64,000 bases of DNA, from NCBI GenBank assembly GCA_002049455.2, contig KV918969.1, positions 62,001-126,000 of the forward strand, in the 5' to 3' direction. This DNA is from Porphyra umbilicalis (Eukaryota; Rhodophyta; Bangiophyceae; Bangiales; Bangiaceae). Both the position numbers and the translations under genes were made by a program. The notes below the pieces were generated by a model. That model was given only the letters and a program-made list of their open reading frames with translations, had not been told where the DNA came from and did not search any database. Of this stretch, positions 47,843-58,394 are shown in pieces. The first letter of the stretch is position 1. Every line of letters starts with the position of its first letter.

Positions 47843-48517
47843 TCATGACGAAGCCCCAATGCATGTCAGTTGCTGTCCATATGACATAACAAGACTCAGA
47901 TGCAGTCGAGATGGCACCGGAATTCCACAGTCGCCACAGTAAGGCAATAAGACAGGCCCACACCAGCCGCGCGACTGTACCGAGTCCCTGCTTGACACTT
48001 CTTCACCCCCGCCGTGACCACCACCGGATCGCCGCAGGCGCGGCCCGCGGAGGCCACCGCCACCCCCCCGCGCCGCGACCACCACTGGATTGCCGCCGGC
48101 GCCGGCCGCCGACGCCCACCAGTCACCCGCCACCTCCGCTGCCGCGACCAGCACCGGACCGCCGCCGGCCCAGCCGGCGCCGCCAGCCGAGTCACCTGCC
48201 GCCCTTTCCGGTGCGACCACCACCGGATCGCCGCCGGCACTGCCGGCGCCGCCCGCCGAGTTACCTGCCGCCTCCTCCGCCGCGGCTTCCGCCGGATCGC
48301 GGCCGGCCCCGCCTGTCGAGTCGCTCGCGGCCTCCCCGACCACGGCCACCACCGGATCGCCGTCGGCGCCGTTCACCGTGTCACGGGCCGCGTCCCCTAC
48401 CGTTACGAACACCAAATTGCCGCCGGCGCCGCCTACCGAGACAGCCGCCACCGCCCTCGTCCTCTGAGCGCTGCCACGACACGTGCAGGGCCAGAGGCGG
48501 GGGTGGCCTGCGCTCAA
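47843..48517 (-). CDS. Gly/Ala-rich repeat ORF in element 1
   Basis: A 224-codon minus-strand frame with about five diverged repeats of 22-26 residues built on a GGAGGDPVVVA core followed by EAAGDSAGGAG. The unit is degenerate at DNA level but keeps its peptide pattern, which gives slight support to this strand. It has only a TTG start candidate and ends inside less repetitive sequence. The corresponding part of element 2 is longer and different. Could be a cargo gene or repeat noise. Confidence 0.3.
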   Translation of the reverse strand: MSAGHPRLWPCTCRGSAQRTRAVAAVSVGGAGGNLVFVTVGDAARDTVNGADGDPVVAVVGEAASDSTGGAGRDPAEAAAEEAAGNSAGGAGSAGGDPVVVAPERAAGDSAGGAGWAGGGPVLVAAAEVAGDWWASAAGAGGNPVVVAARGGGGGLRGPRLRRSGGGHGGGEEVSSRDSVQSRGWCGPVLLPYCGDCGIPVPSRLHLSLVMSYGQQLTCIGASS

Positions 48518-49411
48518 CCCCCCATCTCCTCGCCGTGATAGAGGGGGAGACCCTGCGAGCCACCTGAAGACATGCAGATTGATCGCGATCTCTAGTTGGC
48601 CACGCAGTTCACAGGGCTATGTAGAAAACAACGTCGAGCACTGATGAAAAACTGAGAAACGATTTCCATTTGAGAACAAGAAATCGAATTTCAACTACGA
48701 GAAATAGCCGCCGAAGATGTGAAGAAATATTCTGGTAGTGCAATTGCGTTATTTTAAGGCCATTCACAATGCTTATAGAGAACAATTACACAAAAACGAC
48801 TTACTCAAGGAGGCTTAATCATTGAAATATCCTCAAGAAAGTTTTTTTGCACCTGACTATTCGTGATATCCGTTCTATGAATGCTCTTCGATAGTTCTTT
48901 GTGGCGTGCTCGTGATTGACCGTTGCAGCGGCGGCCGCCCAGACTGTGTCGGCGGCAACGGACGCGGATGCAAACAGTTTGTCAAGCACGGCGACTCTTG
49001 TGGGCGAGACGACACACGTGTGGCCGCGACAGTCGCGACAGTGCACCGCACTGTCCGCCATCCTCCCGCCGGACCGTCCGCCATCCCTTCGCCCCACCTT
49101 TCGCCCTGCTCCACTGCGCCGCGCCTCCCTGCCCCCGCATAACCCCCTTCTTACCCGCCACTGCGCTACAGGCGCCGCCGCTGTGGCCGGCGCCCACCCC
49201 ACCGAACTCCTCTTTTCCTCCCTTCGCCTTCCCCCCGTTTTGGTGGCGCGCTACCCTCCAACTTCCCTTTCGCACGGCCCCCGAACCCACCATTGGCGGC
49301 GGCGGCACCTTCGGAAGCGCCTCTCCCCCCCCCCCGCGGCCCCCCCCCGCACGGTTCGTCGATCACCTCGACGTGCGGCTGGCCCGCCGCAGGGCCGCCC
49401 CCTCAGGGTAG

Positions 49412-49882
49412 GTGGCCGCCCGCGTCGCACCCGTTGCCGCCGCGGAGCTCGCCAATGTCATGAGGGGGCGGCTGGACGTGGCCGCAGCCGACGCGGACCT
49501 GGCCCCGCACGTCGCCGCCGTGCGTGTGGGCGATCGTGCGGACAAAAATGACCTTGAGGGGTGGGCGGGTGGGGGGAAGGGGCGGGGGCGGAGGGGTGAC
49601 GCGGTTTGTGCGCCCCGCCGACACGGACCTCCACGTACACACGTACGTCCTGGAGGGGGGTTCCGACTGGAGGGGGGTTCCGCCACCGTCGGCGTGGGGG
49701 GTGGCGTCGCCGATGGCGACGCGGGCCCCGACGACGACGCTCTTGACGGCGCCGAAATCAGAGCCTCAATCACTGCCAAACGTGTGATAGAGATGCTCTC
49801 AGACGGCTTCAAAGGCGAATTTTCTGAGGCTTCCGCACAGCCTCAGGCATTCGGGAGTGTCTTGGCCGTGAGACCTGTGTAA
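49412..49882 (+). CDS. Conserved unidentified ORF of the TIR elements
   Basis: A 156-codon frame. Its first part (ELANVMRGRLDVAAADADLA, then VRVGDRADKND) has a homologue on the minus strand of element 2 (54300-54190; MAAADADLVPHVATMRVGD). It ends with a distinctive peptide (ITAKRVIEMLSDGF, then QAFGSVLAVRPV) found again at 50462 and in element 2. The middle Gly/Arg-rich part crosses G runs where the two elements differ in frame, so the true frame may switch there. No known domain. It may be the remains of the element's own protein. Confidence 0.4.
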   Translation: MAARVAPVAAAELANVMRGRLDVAAADADLAPHVAAVRVGDRADKNDLEGWAGGGKGRGRRGDAVCAPRRHGPPRTHVRPGGGFRLEGGSATVGVGGGVADGDAGPDDDALDGAEIRASITAKRVIEMLSDGFKGEFSEASAQPQAFGSVLAVRPV

Positions 49883-50461
49883 GCATCTACTGCTGATCTT
49901 CAAAGCTTGGCGGTGGCAGAGTGGTTGCAATCATTCAACAGCGTACGTGGACCAATGGAAAGGCTAGGAATCATGTGAGCTCCTTATAAAGTCTCCTCAT
50001 GCAGTTCTGCGCACTGGAAACGCACATCAGGATCGCAGGAAATCTGAAGTAATTTGTTGATCACATAAGAAACCACAGCTCTGTCTCAGAACCCTCTCCA
50101 TGCCCTCCTCAGGCCCAAGCGAGCGGCCCAAAAATCTCAGGAGATCTCATTGTGGGTTGGAATGGATTTGCGTGACTCCTGCAAGACACGTTGATTGGCT
50201 CGCAAGATTACAGGTGGCAACTCTCAACCAATAGTACGCTCGTGGCTTATCAAATAGCCAATCCGACTTCGTTTCTATGCTGCGTCGTCGGCTCTGCCTC
50301 CCTTCTCTCTGCAACCTGCAATTTTTGGTTGTTAGCAATACATGTTTTTGCTGACGTTGTACTGCATTGGATGACATTGAATGACATCTCACCCTGTCAC
50401 ACTTCATCCACGAGTGAGAGCTCTTTGGGTCCTTGCCACACCAAAGTCCTGAATCACTGCC

Positions 50462-50659
50462 AAGCGTGTGATGGACATGCCCTCAGACCGCCTCCAAGGC
50501 TTTTTTCCTGAGGCTCGCGCACAGGCTAAGTCATTCGGAAGTGTCTTGGCCGTGAGAGCTGTTCAACCCAGAATCGTGGTCGCATTAGAGACGCCCGTCC
50601 TTGCCGTGGGTCTCTCTGGTGGCGTCGAGAAGGCACACCTGCGTGATTGGCGATTATGA
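50462..50659 (+). CDS. Conserved peptide of the TIR elements, second copy
   Basis: About 65 codons. It repeats the ITAKRV-type peptide as AKRVMDMPSDRL and QAKSFGSVLAVRAV, then continues PRIVVALETPVLAVGLSGGV and ends KAHLRDWRL. The inverted copy in element 2 (53763-53572) differs by one residue. It is too short to be a complete protein; probably a C-terminal exon or a fragment. Confidence 0.4.
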   Translation, partial: KRVMDMPSDRLQGFFPEARAQAKSFGSVLAVRAVQPRIVVALETPVLAVGLSGGVEKAHLRDWRL

Positions 50660-51159
50660 GACCACAGGTCCAGCAAATCATCTGCAATCAGTCCTGCACG
50701 GACTCCGTTTACTTCCTGTAGCCCCCCAGCAATTGGTCAAAAAACGTTCCTCGCGCTCATTCACATGCACGGCGACGCCCACTTCGGCCACTGGACGCAC
50801 TGGGGTGGATTGAGGACCCACCCTAACGCTTGAGATGCAGTGGAAATGCTGTCCTAACCGGATCGGAGAACTCCAGCCGACACAGTTGTTGCGGATGGCC
50901 GGATGGTTGCACGCATTTGCCTGCCTTTGGTATCATGATGGACTGCCCTAAGGTCAGGTTGGCGGTCAAGTCCTCACGCTCTCAGTCTTAGAATCGACCG
51001 GTCGCGGCCGAGGACAATGCAGCAGAGAAATGACATATACGGACTAGAAAATGATGACAAGATGCAAGCATGTATTTCTTGGAGCACGTCGAGAGCCATC
51101 CCGATGTCGTGTACAGCGCTCGAGATGCAGTGCAATGCAGAAAATGACATCCAGATGCA

Positions 51160-51181
51160 GGTGGGCGCGGATGCCGACGAT
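51160..51181 (-). repeat. Right TIR of element 1
   Basis: Reverse complement starts ATCGTCGGCATCCGCGCCCA. The gypsy reading frame resumes immediately after it. Confidence 0.85.
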
Positions 51182-52375
51182 TTCAACCCAGCCCCTTGTC
51201 CAACAACGACGGAGACGGTGCCACACCCCCTGCTAGATGGTCTAGACCAGCGCAAGCCACCCCTGGCGACTGCCGACGAGTACGTGATTGACAATCCCCT
51301 AGGCTTGCGCCACACTGGCGACAGCTGTAGCGCTAAGGTTCGCTGGTTCGACTACGCGTCGAAGGACGACACCTGGAAACCCCTGGAGAATCTTTCACGC
51401 AACCTGGTGGTGTGCTTTTTTAGACAGAAAAAGGAGCACGTATCAGGGTTTGAATGGCAAACATCAACACGGCGAAGTCTCCGACAAGCCGGGCTCACAA
51501 CCGTGGCCAACATCGTCATGAAATCAACGTCGATACTCAATATCCAGCATGTGCATGTTACCGGTGACGAAATTATCCATGACAATGTCTCGTGGACAGA
51601 TTGAACTACCGCCGCCGCAATTAATGATTTTTTTCCTGTCGCGTGGCTTGAGTTGACTCTAGCCACCATGACGCGCAACTTTGCGTATGATCCGCAACTT
51701 GCCTTGCGGCAATGTTCTCGGCTAAACTGTGCTTACGATCCGTACACTTATGTGTGGCCAAAATTCGCTCAAGCGACACTGATCGAGTCCGATCCTTCGG
51801 TTCCAGCGCTTCTCAACTGGTTCATCGTGCGGCCGGTACAGCATTTCGATTCAATCCGTCGCCATCTGGCGACCTCCACCGAGAAAGCGTCCGTGGTCAT
51901 CCCACAATGGAGAAACACCAGTTGGTACGCAACCGCCATACGCGCGTGTTTCGAGTACGAAGTACTTTTATCAACAAACGCAAGGGATACGAATCCCACA
52001 CCATGGGCCATGCTGGCCTGCCACTTCCTCCATCGCTATGATGATAAACAGAAAAACTGTGAAGTGGATACGAACATGTCAAACGACAAACAATCACAAT
52101 ACGAAGAAACATCAACACCTGAAAGACGTAAGCGTCAGACATTGGCACACCCTTCCAAGAGGGTCAGCCGAGCAAGTCACTTAACAGTGAACCCTACTAC
52201 TCTTCCTCCTCATCGCTACGACGCGAGTCGCGACAGAGAAGGTGGCGACAGCCAACGCTGGCAGTTAACTCCTGGGAAACGCTACGCGCACGCGTGTTGC
52301 CCGCCGACGGCGGAGCCCCGCCTGACGGCCCCCCGGCCGCATGGGCGCGACGCCTCAGGACGCTCTGAGCGTTAA
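51182..52375 (+). pseudogene. pol: Gypsy chromodomain and extra C-terminal module
   Basis: Continuation of the interrupted gypsy polyprotein. After a Pro/Thr linker, a chromodomain is clear (YVIDNPLGLRHT, then KVRWFDYASKDDTWKPLENL); such domains target chromoviral integrases to modified histones. One TGA at 51602 separates it from an in-frame module of ~240 codons (51605-52375). This has WFIVRPVQHFDSIRRHL followed by SVVIPQWRNTSWYATAIRA. That layout resembles the Dam-like/W-motif regions found in some retroelement polyproteins, but the NPP[FYW] of an N6-adenine methyltransferase is not present at the expected place. The end is Arg-rich and low complexity. Confidence 0.75.
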
Positions 52376-53049
52376 AGCGCGTCGACACTATCGCCTTCTC
52401 TGGCTGAACAGCCTCGACGTGCTGAGCAAAGGGCTCGTAGTTCGCAGCGCCATCAACGGCGCGAGCCACGGCCTGCCCAATGATGACCAAGTCCGACTCA
52501 ACCCTTCGCCCGTCTGCGCGCAGCACGAAACGGTAAAAGCCGGTCATTTGATCCACCCAGGCATGCGCCACCGCTGACACAGCAGCCGCACGGTGCGCGC
52601 GAAGGTGCACGTCGCGCATGCGCGCCTATCCAAACAGAGAAACCGCCGCGGAGGAAGTGACACGCGTCGGCCAAGTGGCCTCGACGGCCCGTGGCGCCGT
52701 CATCGACCGCCAGCGATCACGACGTGGCGACCGCGAGCGATCGTGAAACGGCGAACGCGGACGGAAGTCACCACCACGATCGCCAATGATGGCATAAGCC
52801 CCCCCCGGATGGGTCTGCCGTCCGCGACGCCACACCCCGAGGTGACTCGGAGGAACCGGTGGCACATGGGCAGGCGCGTTCGAATCAGGTGCTCAGTCGA
52901 AATCCTCACACGAGTGTCGAAGGCAAACGCCGAACCGCTCAGTTGCATCGACAGATACGCGCACGTGTCGCGCCGTGCCGGAGTCTTGGTCCCGACGGAC
53001 CACGTCCTTAAGGACGACCCCCCAAGGAGACATGAACATTGCGCGGCGC
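52376..53049. other. 3' untranslated part of the gypsy element; LTR not identified
   Basis: Should hold the polypurine tract and 3' LTR. A G/A-rich AAGGAGACATGAACATTG lies just before element 2, but no sequence here matches the region upstream of gag, so the LTR is either truncated by element 2 or too diverged to see. Confidence 0.3.
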
Positions 53050-53071
53050 ATCGTCGGCAGCCGCGCCCACC
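53050..53071 (+). repeat. Left TIR of element 2
   Basis: ATCGTCGGCAGCCGCGCCCA plus two bases; identical to the inverse of 58395-58416. Confidence 0.88.
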
Positions 53072-53571
53072 TGCATCTGGATGTCACTTTCTGCATCGCA
53101 CTGCATCTCGAGCGCTGTACACGACATCGGGATGGCTCTCGACGTGCTCCAAGAAATACATGCTTGCATCTTGTCATCATTTTCTAGTCCGTATATGTCA
53201 TTTCTCTGCTGCATTGTCCTCGGCCGCGACCGGTCGATTCTAAGACTGAGAGCGTGAGGACTTGACCGCCAACCTGACCTTAGGGCAGTCCATCATGATA
53301 CCAAAGGCAGGCAAATGCGTGCAACCATCCGGCCATCCGCAACAACTGTGTCGGCTGGAGTTCTCCGATCCGGTTAGGACAGCATTTCCACTGCATCTCA
53401 AGCGTTAGGGTGGGTCCTCAATCCACCCCAGTGCGTCCAGTGGCCGAAGTGGGCGTCGCCGTGCATGTGAATGAGCGCGAGGAACGTTTTTAGTTCACGT
53501 GCTGAGGGGCTACAGGAGGTAAACCGAGTCCGTGCAGGACTGATTGCAGATGATTTGCTGGACCTGTGGTC

Positions 53572-53790
53572 TCATAATCGCCAATCACGCAGGTGTGCCT
53601 TCTCGACGCCACCAGAGAGACCCACGGCAAGGACGGGCGTCTCTAATGCGACCATGATTCTGGGTTGAACAGCTCTCACGGCCAAGACACTTCCGAATGA
53701 CTTAGCCTGTGCGCGAGCCTCAGGAAAAAAGCCTTGGAGGCGGTCTGAGGGCATGTCCATCACACGCTTGGCAGTGATTCAGGACTTTGG
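53572..53790 (-). CDS. Conserved peptide of the TIR elements, element 2 copy
   Basis: Inverted copy of 50462-50659. It encodes the same ~63 residues with one change (Ile to Met after PR). A further, more diverged copy of the leading peptide lies at ~54020-53890 (minus; EMLSDGLKGSFSETCAQPQA). Confidence 0.4.
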
Positions 53791-54006
53791 TCTGGAGAGG
53801 ACCTGAAGAGCTGTCACTCGTGAAAGAGGTCTGACGGGTGAGATGTCATCCAATGTCATCCAATGCAGTATAATGTCAGCCAAAACATGTAGATGCTAAC
53901 AGAGGTCTCACGGCCAACACACTTCCGAATGCCTGAGGCTGTGCGCAAGTCTCAGAAAAAGAGCCTTTGAGGCCGTCTGAGAGCATCTCTGTCACGCTTT
54001 TGGCAG

Positions 54007-54300
54007 TTATTCAGGCTCTGATTTCGGCGCCGTCAAGGGCGACGCCGTCGGGGCCCGCGTCGCCATCGGCGGCGCCGCCCCCCCCGCCGGCGGCTGTGGA
54101 ACCCTCCTCCTTCCGAAACCTCCCTCTAGGGCGTTCGTGTGTACGTTGAGGGCCGCGTCGGCAGGGCGCACCAACAGCGGCACCCCCCCCCTCCGGCCCT
54201 TTTCCCCAGCCGCCCACCCCCCCAGGACATTTTCGTCCCCAATGTCGCCAACGCGCATGGTGGCGACGTGCGGCACCAGGTCCGCGTCGGCGGCGGCCAC
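54007..54300 (-). CDS. Conserved unidentified ORF, element 2 copy
   Basis: A minus-strand frame homologous to the 49480-49690 part of element 1. It reads MAAADADLVPHVATMRVGDI, then LVRPADAALNVHTNALEGGF in one frame, whereas element 1 needs a frame switch across a G run. Further upstream on the minus strand (~54780), MCALRVFSMACSCLTAAAAA looks like a signal peptide but continues into low-complexity sequence. Function unknown. Confidence 0.35.
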   Translation of the reverse strand: MAAADADLVPHVATMRVGDIGDENVLGGWAAGEKGRRGGVPLLVRPADAALNVHTNALEGGFGRRRVPQPPAGGAAPPMATRAPTASPLTAPKSEPE

Positions 54301-55353
54301 GTCCAGCCGCCCCCTCCAAAAAGGGGGGCGGCGGGGGGGGGGGAAGGCGCCGCCGACGGTTCCGCTGCCACCGCCCGTGGTGGGTTCGGGGGCCGGAGGG
54401 CAGGGGGGTTGGAGGGTAGCGCGCCGCCATAACCAAAAAATGGCGGAGCGAGGAAAAGAGGCGATGGGGGGGGAGGGGGCCGGCCAGAGCGGGGGCGCCT
54501 GTCGGGCAGTGGCGTGTTAGGAGAAGGGTTATGCGGGGGCGGGGAGGCGCGGCGGGGTGGGGCGGGGCGAAAAGTGGGGCGAAGGGATGGCGGACAGTCG
54601 GGCGGGGGGATGACGCACAGTGGGGTGGACTGTCGCGACCGTCGCGGCCACACAGGTGTCGTCTCGCCCACAAGAGTCGCCGTACCTGACGAACTGTTGG
54701 CACCACGTCCGTTGCGGCCGCCATAGTCTGGACGGCCGCCGCTGCAGCGGTCAAGCACGAGCACGCCATGGAGAACACCCGAAGAGCACACATGGAACTG
54801 ATCTCAAGGATAGTCAGGTGCTCAAAACTTTCTTGAGAATTTTTTTCATTCTCAAGCATCCTCGAATGAGTCTTTTACCAGTATGTACTTCTTTGTGTAA
54901 CTGTTCTCTATGAGCATTGTGATTGGCCGTAGAATCTCACAATTGCACTACCGAAGTATTTCTTCACCTCTTCGGCGGCTATTTCTTGTTTTCAAATTCC
55001 GCTTTCTTCTTCTTGAATGGAAATCGTTCGTCATTTGTATATCAGAGCTCGATGTTGTTTTGTAAATAGTTCTGTCAACTCCGTGGTGATCTGCAGATCG
55101 GGCCAAGTCTGTATGTTTTGAGGGAGCTCGCAAGATCTCCCCGTCGATCATGGCGAGGAAATTGGGGGGGGCGGCCGCCGCTGCCGCCGCCGCCGCCGCC
55201 GCCGCCGCCGCGCACCGCCCCGCCTCGCCGCCGCGCACGCGGCTCGCCGTGACGCCCCGCGCGCCGGGGCGGCCGGCGGCGGCGGCGGCGGCGGCGGGGC
55301 GGCCACGCGCCGCGCCGCGCCATCCGTGACACGACGGCGGTCGACGGCCGCCT

Positions 55354-57092
55354 TTGCGGCGGCGGCCACCAGCGGCACCGGCACCGCCCTCTCCCTCCTC
55401 CGTGCCACCCACCTGCCCTCTGCCACAAGGGCGGCGGCGGCGGCGACGGCGGCAGTGGTGGCGTCCCCGCGCAGCCCCGCCACCACACGTGGACGGCCAT
55501 GGCCTCGTGCCGCCGCCTGCTCTTCACCGCCCTCCTCGCCGCTGCCATCATGGCTGCCGTCGGCATGGCGGAAGGCCCCCCCGCCGTCGGCGGTGGGGTG
55601 GTCGGCGCGCCCGCCGCGACTGCTACCACCGCCGCCGCCGACGCAGCCGCCGCGTCCGCCGCCGCTGCCACCCGGCGCCTGCCCACGCCGCCCGGCCGCG
55701 GGCAGGCGGCGGTTGTGGAGACACCGCGGAACGGCGGGGCGGCCGCGATGACCTCGGCGGCGACGGCGGCGACCGCCGCGGCAAGAGAGGCGACGGCGGC
55801 GGCGACGGCGGCGACGGCGCCGGCGGCGGCAGGGGCGGCGGTGACGGCGGTGACGGCGGCGGCGGCGGCAGCCGCAAAGGCGGCGGCGACGGCAGCGGCG
55901 GCGGTAATGGCGACACAGGCGCCGACGGCGGCAAAGACGACGGCGGCGGCGGCAGGGGCTGCGGCAATGGCGGCAACGGTGGCGGCAGCGACGACGCCGA
56001 CGGCGGTGACGGCGGCGGCAAGGGCAGTGGCGACGAAAACGGCAGCGCCCGCGACGGCAGCAGCAATGGCAAAGGCGGTGGCAGCGGCAACGCCCCCAAC
56101 GGAGGCGGCTACGGCGGTGGCGGCAGCAACGGCGCTGACGACGCCGATGGCGGCGGCAATGGCGGTCGCGGCGGCAACGGCGACGCCCCCGACGGCGGCG
56201 GCAACGGCGGTGGCGACGGCGACGGCGACCCCCCCCCCTTCCCCCCTCCCACCCCCCACCACACACGTCGACACAGGCGGCCTCGACCTCCAGGGCGACG
56301 ACGATTGGGCGGCGGACCCCCCCCCCCCCGACGCCCACCCCTGGTCTGCGGCGGCGGTGCGCGTGGAGATGCGCGCCCCCCCCCCTTCCCCACCACCCCC
56401 ATCCCGCCAACAACCTCAACGACGGCACATGCGGGCAGCGCAACAGACAAATCGCGTCGCTCCTCAACGTCGTGGCCCTCGCCCCCGCCCTCGCCGTCGA
56501 CATGGCGGCGGTGAGGGGGCAGTCGCCCCCACCCCCGCCCCCCAGCATCGTCGTGCCGCGCATGTCGGCAGGCTCGGATACCTGGCGCAAAGCGCAGGCG
56601 ACGCTACGTCCGACGGTAACGCCTCTCGCGATACCGCCGCCGCGGCCGCCGCCCCCGACGCCGCGCGTCGACCGGTCGGCGGCGGGCGCGCGCGCGCTCG
56701 CGGCAGCAGCGGCGGCGGTGCCGCCGCCACCGCCTCCGCCGCCGCCACCACCCGAGGCGACTGTCCCACCACGGCCCTTTCGGCGTATCTACTTTCACGG
56801 CGCCGCCGGGGCGGCGCCGGTGCCCGGGTGCGGCGGCACCGAGCCCGTCAACGGCCTCGCCGGCTATTTCACGCTCTCGAGCCTAGTCCTCGCGCTCCCC
56901 GTCGACAATGCTGTCGGCACCTTCGCCGGGCGTTGCGTCGCCGCCGCTGCGGCAGCGCCAGGCGTCGTCTGCCTCCTACCCAGCGCGAGCCTCGGGGTCA
57001 CCTCGGGGGGCTCTTCCGTTCGCGCCGCCCGCAGCGGCTCCTACTCCGACGCGGACGGCGGGAGCGTGACGGTCGGCCCCTCCGTCGGTTAG
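55354..57092 (+). CDS. GC-rich Gly-rich coding region (cargo?) of element 2
   Basis: Several + strand frames overlap. One starts MASCRRLLFTALLAAAIMAA at 55499, a good signal-peptide candidate. A second, staggered frame (55354-56514) is strongly Gly/Asp/Asn-rich with GGGNGG-type repeats and ends in a His/Pro/Arg tail. A third (56472-57092) ends in a normal-looking 90-residue segment with EPVNGLAGYFTLSSLVLALP, one Cys pair and a terminal GSVTVGPSVG. Together they suggest a secreted Gly-rich protein with a C-terminal domain, broken by frame changes in GGC repeats. None of the three frames alone is convincing; the minus-strand frames (up to 480 codons) are Arg-rich shadows. Confidence 0.3.
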
Positions 57093-58394
57093 AGCTGCGC
57101 CTCGTGGGCGCCCCGGTCGCACGCGCCAGGCCTCTGCTGGCTCCGCCCCGCCTCGGCCGCTGCGGTCGGGGCGGTGATGGCGACCGCGTCGGCCAGTAGG
57201 GTGCCCGCCGACGTGTTGCACGTCGCCTCCCCGTTTCAGCCAGGGGGGGGGCGGGACGGGAAGAGGCCGCGCTCGGCGCTGCCGCGCACCATCGGAGGTG
57301 GCGGCGGCGGCGCGGATGCGCGCGCGGTTTGTCGGGGGGAGGTCGGGGGGGGGTGTAAGACCACTGGGGTGGCAGCGCAGCCCGCGGTTTGGGGCGTTGA
57401 TCGGGAAGAGGGAAGCAAGAGGCCGCATGCAGGTGTAGGTGTGCGTTTGGGGGGGAGGGGGTGGGGGCGGTAGGCCACGGCCTGCCGCATGTTTGGGCGT
57501 AGGTGGGGGGGGAGGGCGGGGGGCGGCCGCCCTCGGCGCCGCCGCTTACCTGGGACGGTTGGCCACGAAGGTGGCGGCAGAGGCACGGGTGTGGGTGCAA
57601 GTTGGGGTGGGGGGGGGGGGGGTGGGGCTGTGTGTATGGGGGGGGGGCGCGACCTGGTGCTTTTTATGGTCGCACGAACTGACGCCTCCCCGGCGCCCTT
57701 TTCTCGTCCTGTGCTACTCTTGGTTGCCTGTGATGGCCCCATTTTCGTGCACGCGCTGGGTAAATGACGTCCGCGCCTGTGGCGGGTGAATTGGCCAGGA
57801 GATACGTGGGAGGCACGCACCTGTGCTGAGGTTGACATGAACGGAGATGCCGTGCAGGTGCACTATAAATGCAACCTGATCAATTCGACTTGGCCCTTGT
57901 ACAGCCCTCACTCGCCCGGAGCCCCAGCACCGCTGTTCAGAAGCTGCCACGGCTGTGCTCCCGGACACGGCCGTGTCAGGGCGGTGTGCCCGGTTTCTGC
58001 GACAGTGTGTCTGACCACCCGACACGGGTGCCAGACACAGCAGGCCGCTGATGTCAGGCTGTCAAGTGGCCTGCCTGGAAGGCAGATAAAGTCAAGTGGC
58101 GACAACTTCATGCAAGTGACGGCAAGTGGCGGCAAGCTCCATCCGTGACGGGATAACCGGCGGATGGCTGAACAAGAATTAGCGAGCCGTTAAGGCTTGA
58201 ATATAGTAGGAAATAAATGAATCAAATTATACATCCCCCCGCCGCAGCCGGTTAAACGGATGACATTGCTTTGCAAAGAATCCATGCATCTGGACTCACA
58301 TATGCCGACATCAGCAGAGCTGTCGTGCGGAGCTTTCGAAAGTGCGATGGTCTGCGAAATGCAGCCGAAGTGCAGTGACATGCGGCTGAGATGC

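Larger units (their letters stand above)
46871..51181. mobile_element. 4.3-kb TIR element 1, inserted in the gypsy element
   Basis: Bounded by 22-bp terminal inverted repeats starting ATCGTCGGCA (one mismatch between ends). Just inside, both ends carry clustered TGCATCT/TGCATTT motifs, the subterminal-repeat layout of many DNA transposons. It lies precisely between the gypsy integrase and chromodomain. Content: a GC-rich repeat ORF read on the minus strand (47843-48517), AT-rich DNA (48560-48880), a second GC-rich section (48900-49880) and two copies of a conserved peptide. No transposase recognised. Flanks show no clear target duplication beyond the dinucleotide AT. Shares its ends and middle with element 2 in opposite orientation. 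Confidence 0.75.

Noticed and set aside
49910-49990. tRNA-like A box (TGGCAGAGTGG)
   Set aside because: Matches the A-box consensus, but no B box (GGTTCGA-like) or acceptor-stem pairing follows within tRNA distance.
55148-56590. 480-codon and 399-codon minus-strand ORFs
   Set aside because: Arg-, Ala- or Val-rich shadows of GGC/GCC repeats; no domain or non-repetitive tail.
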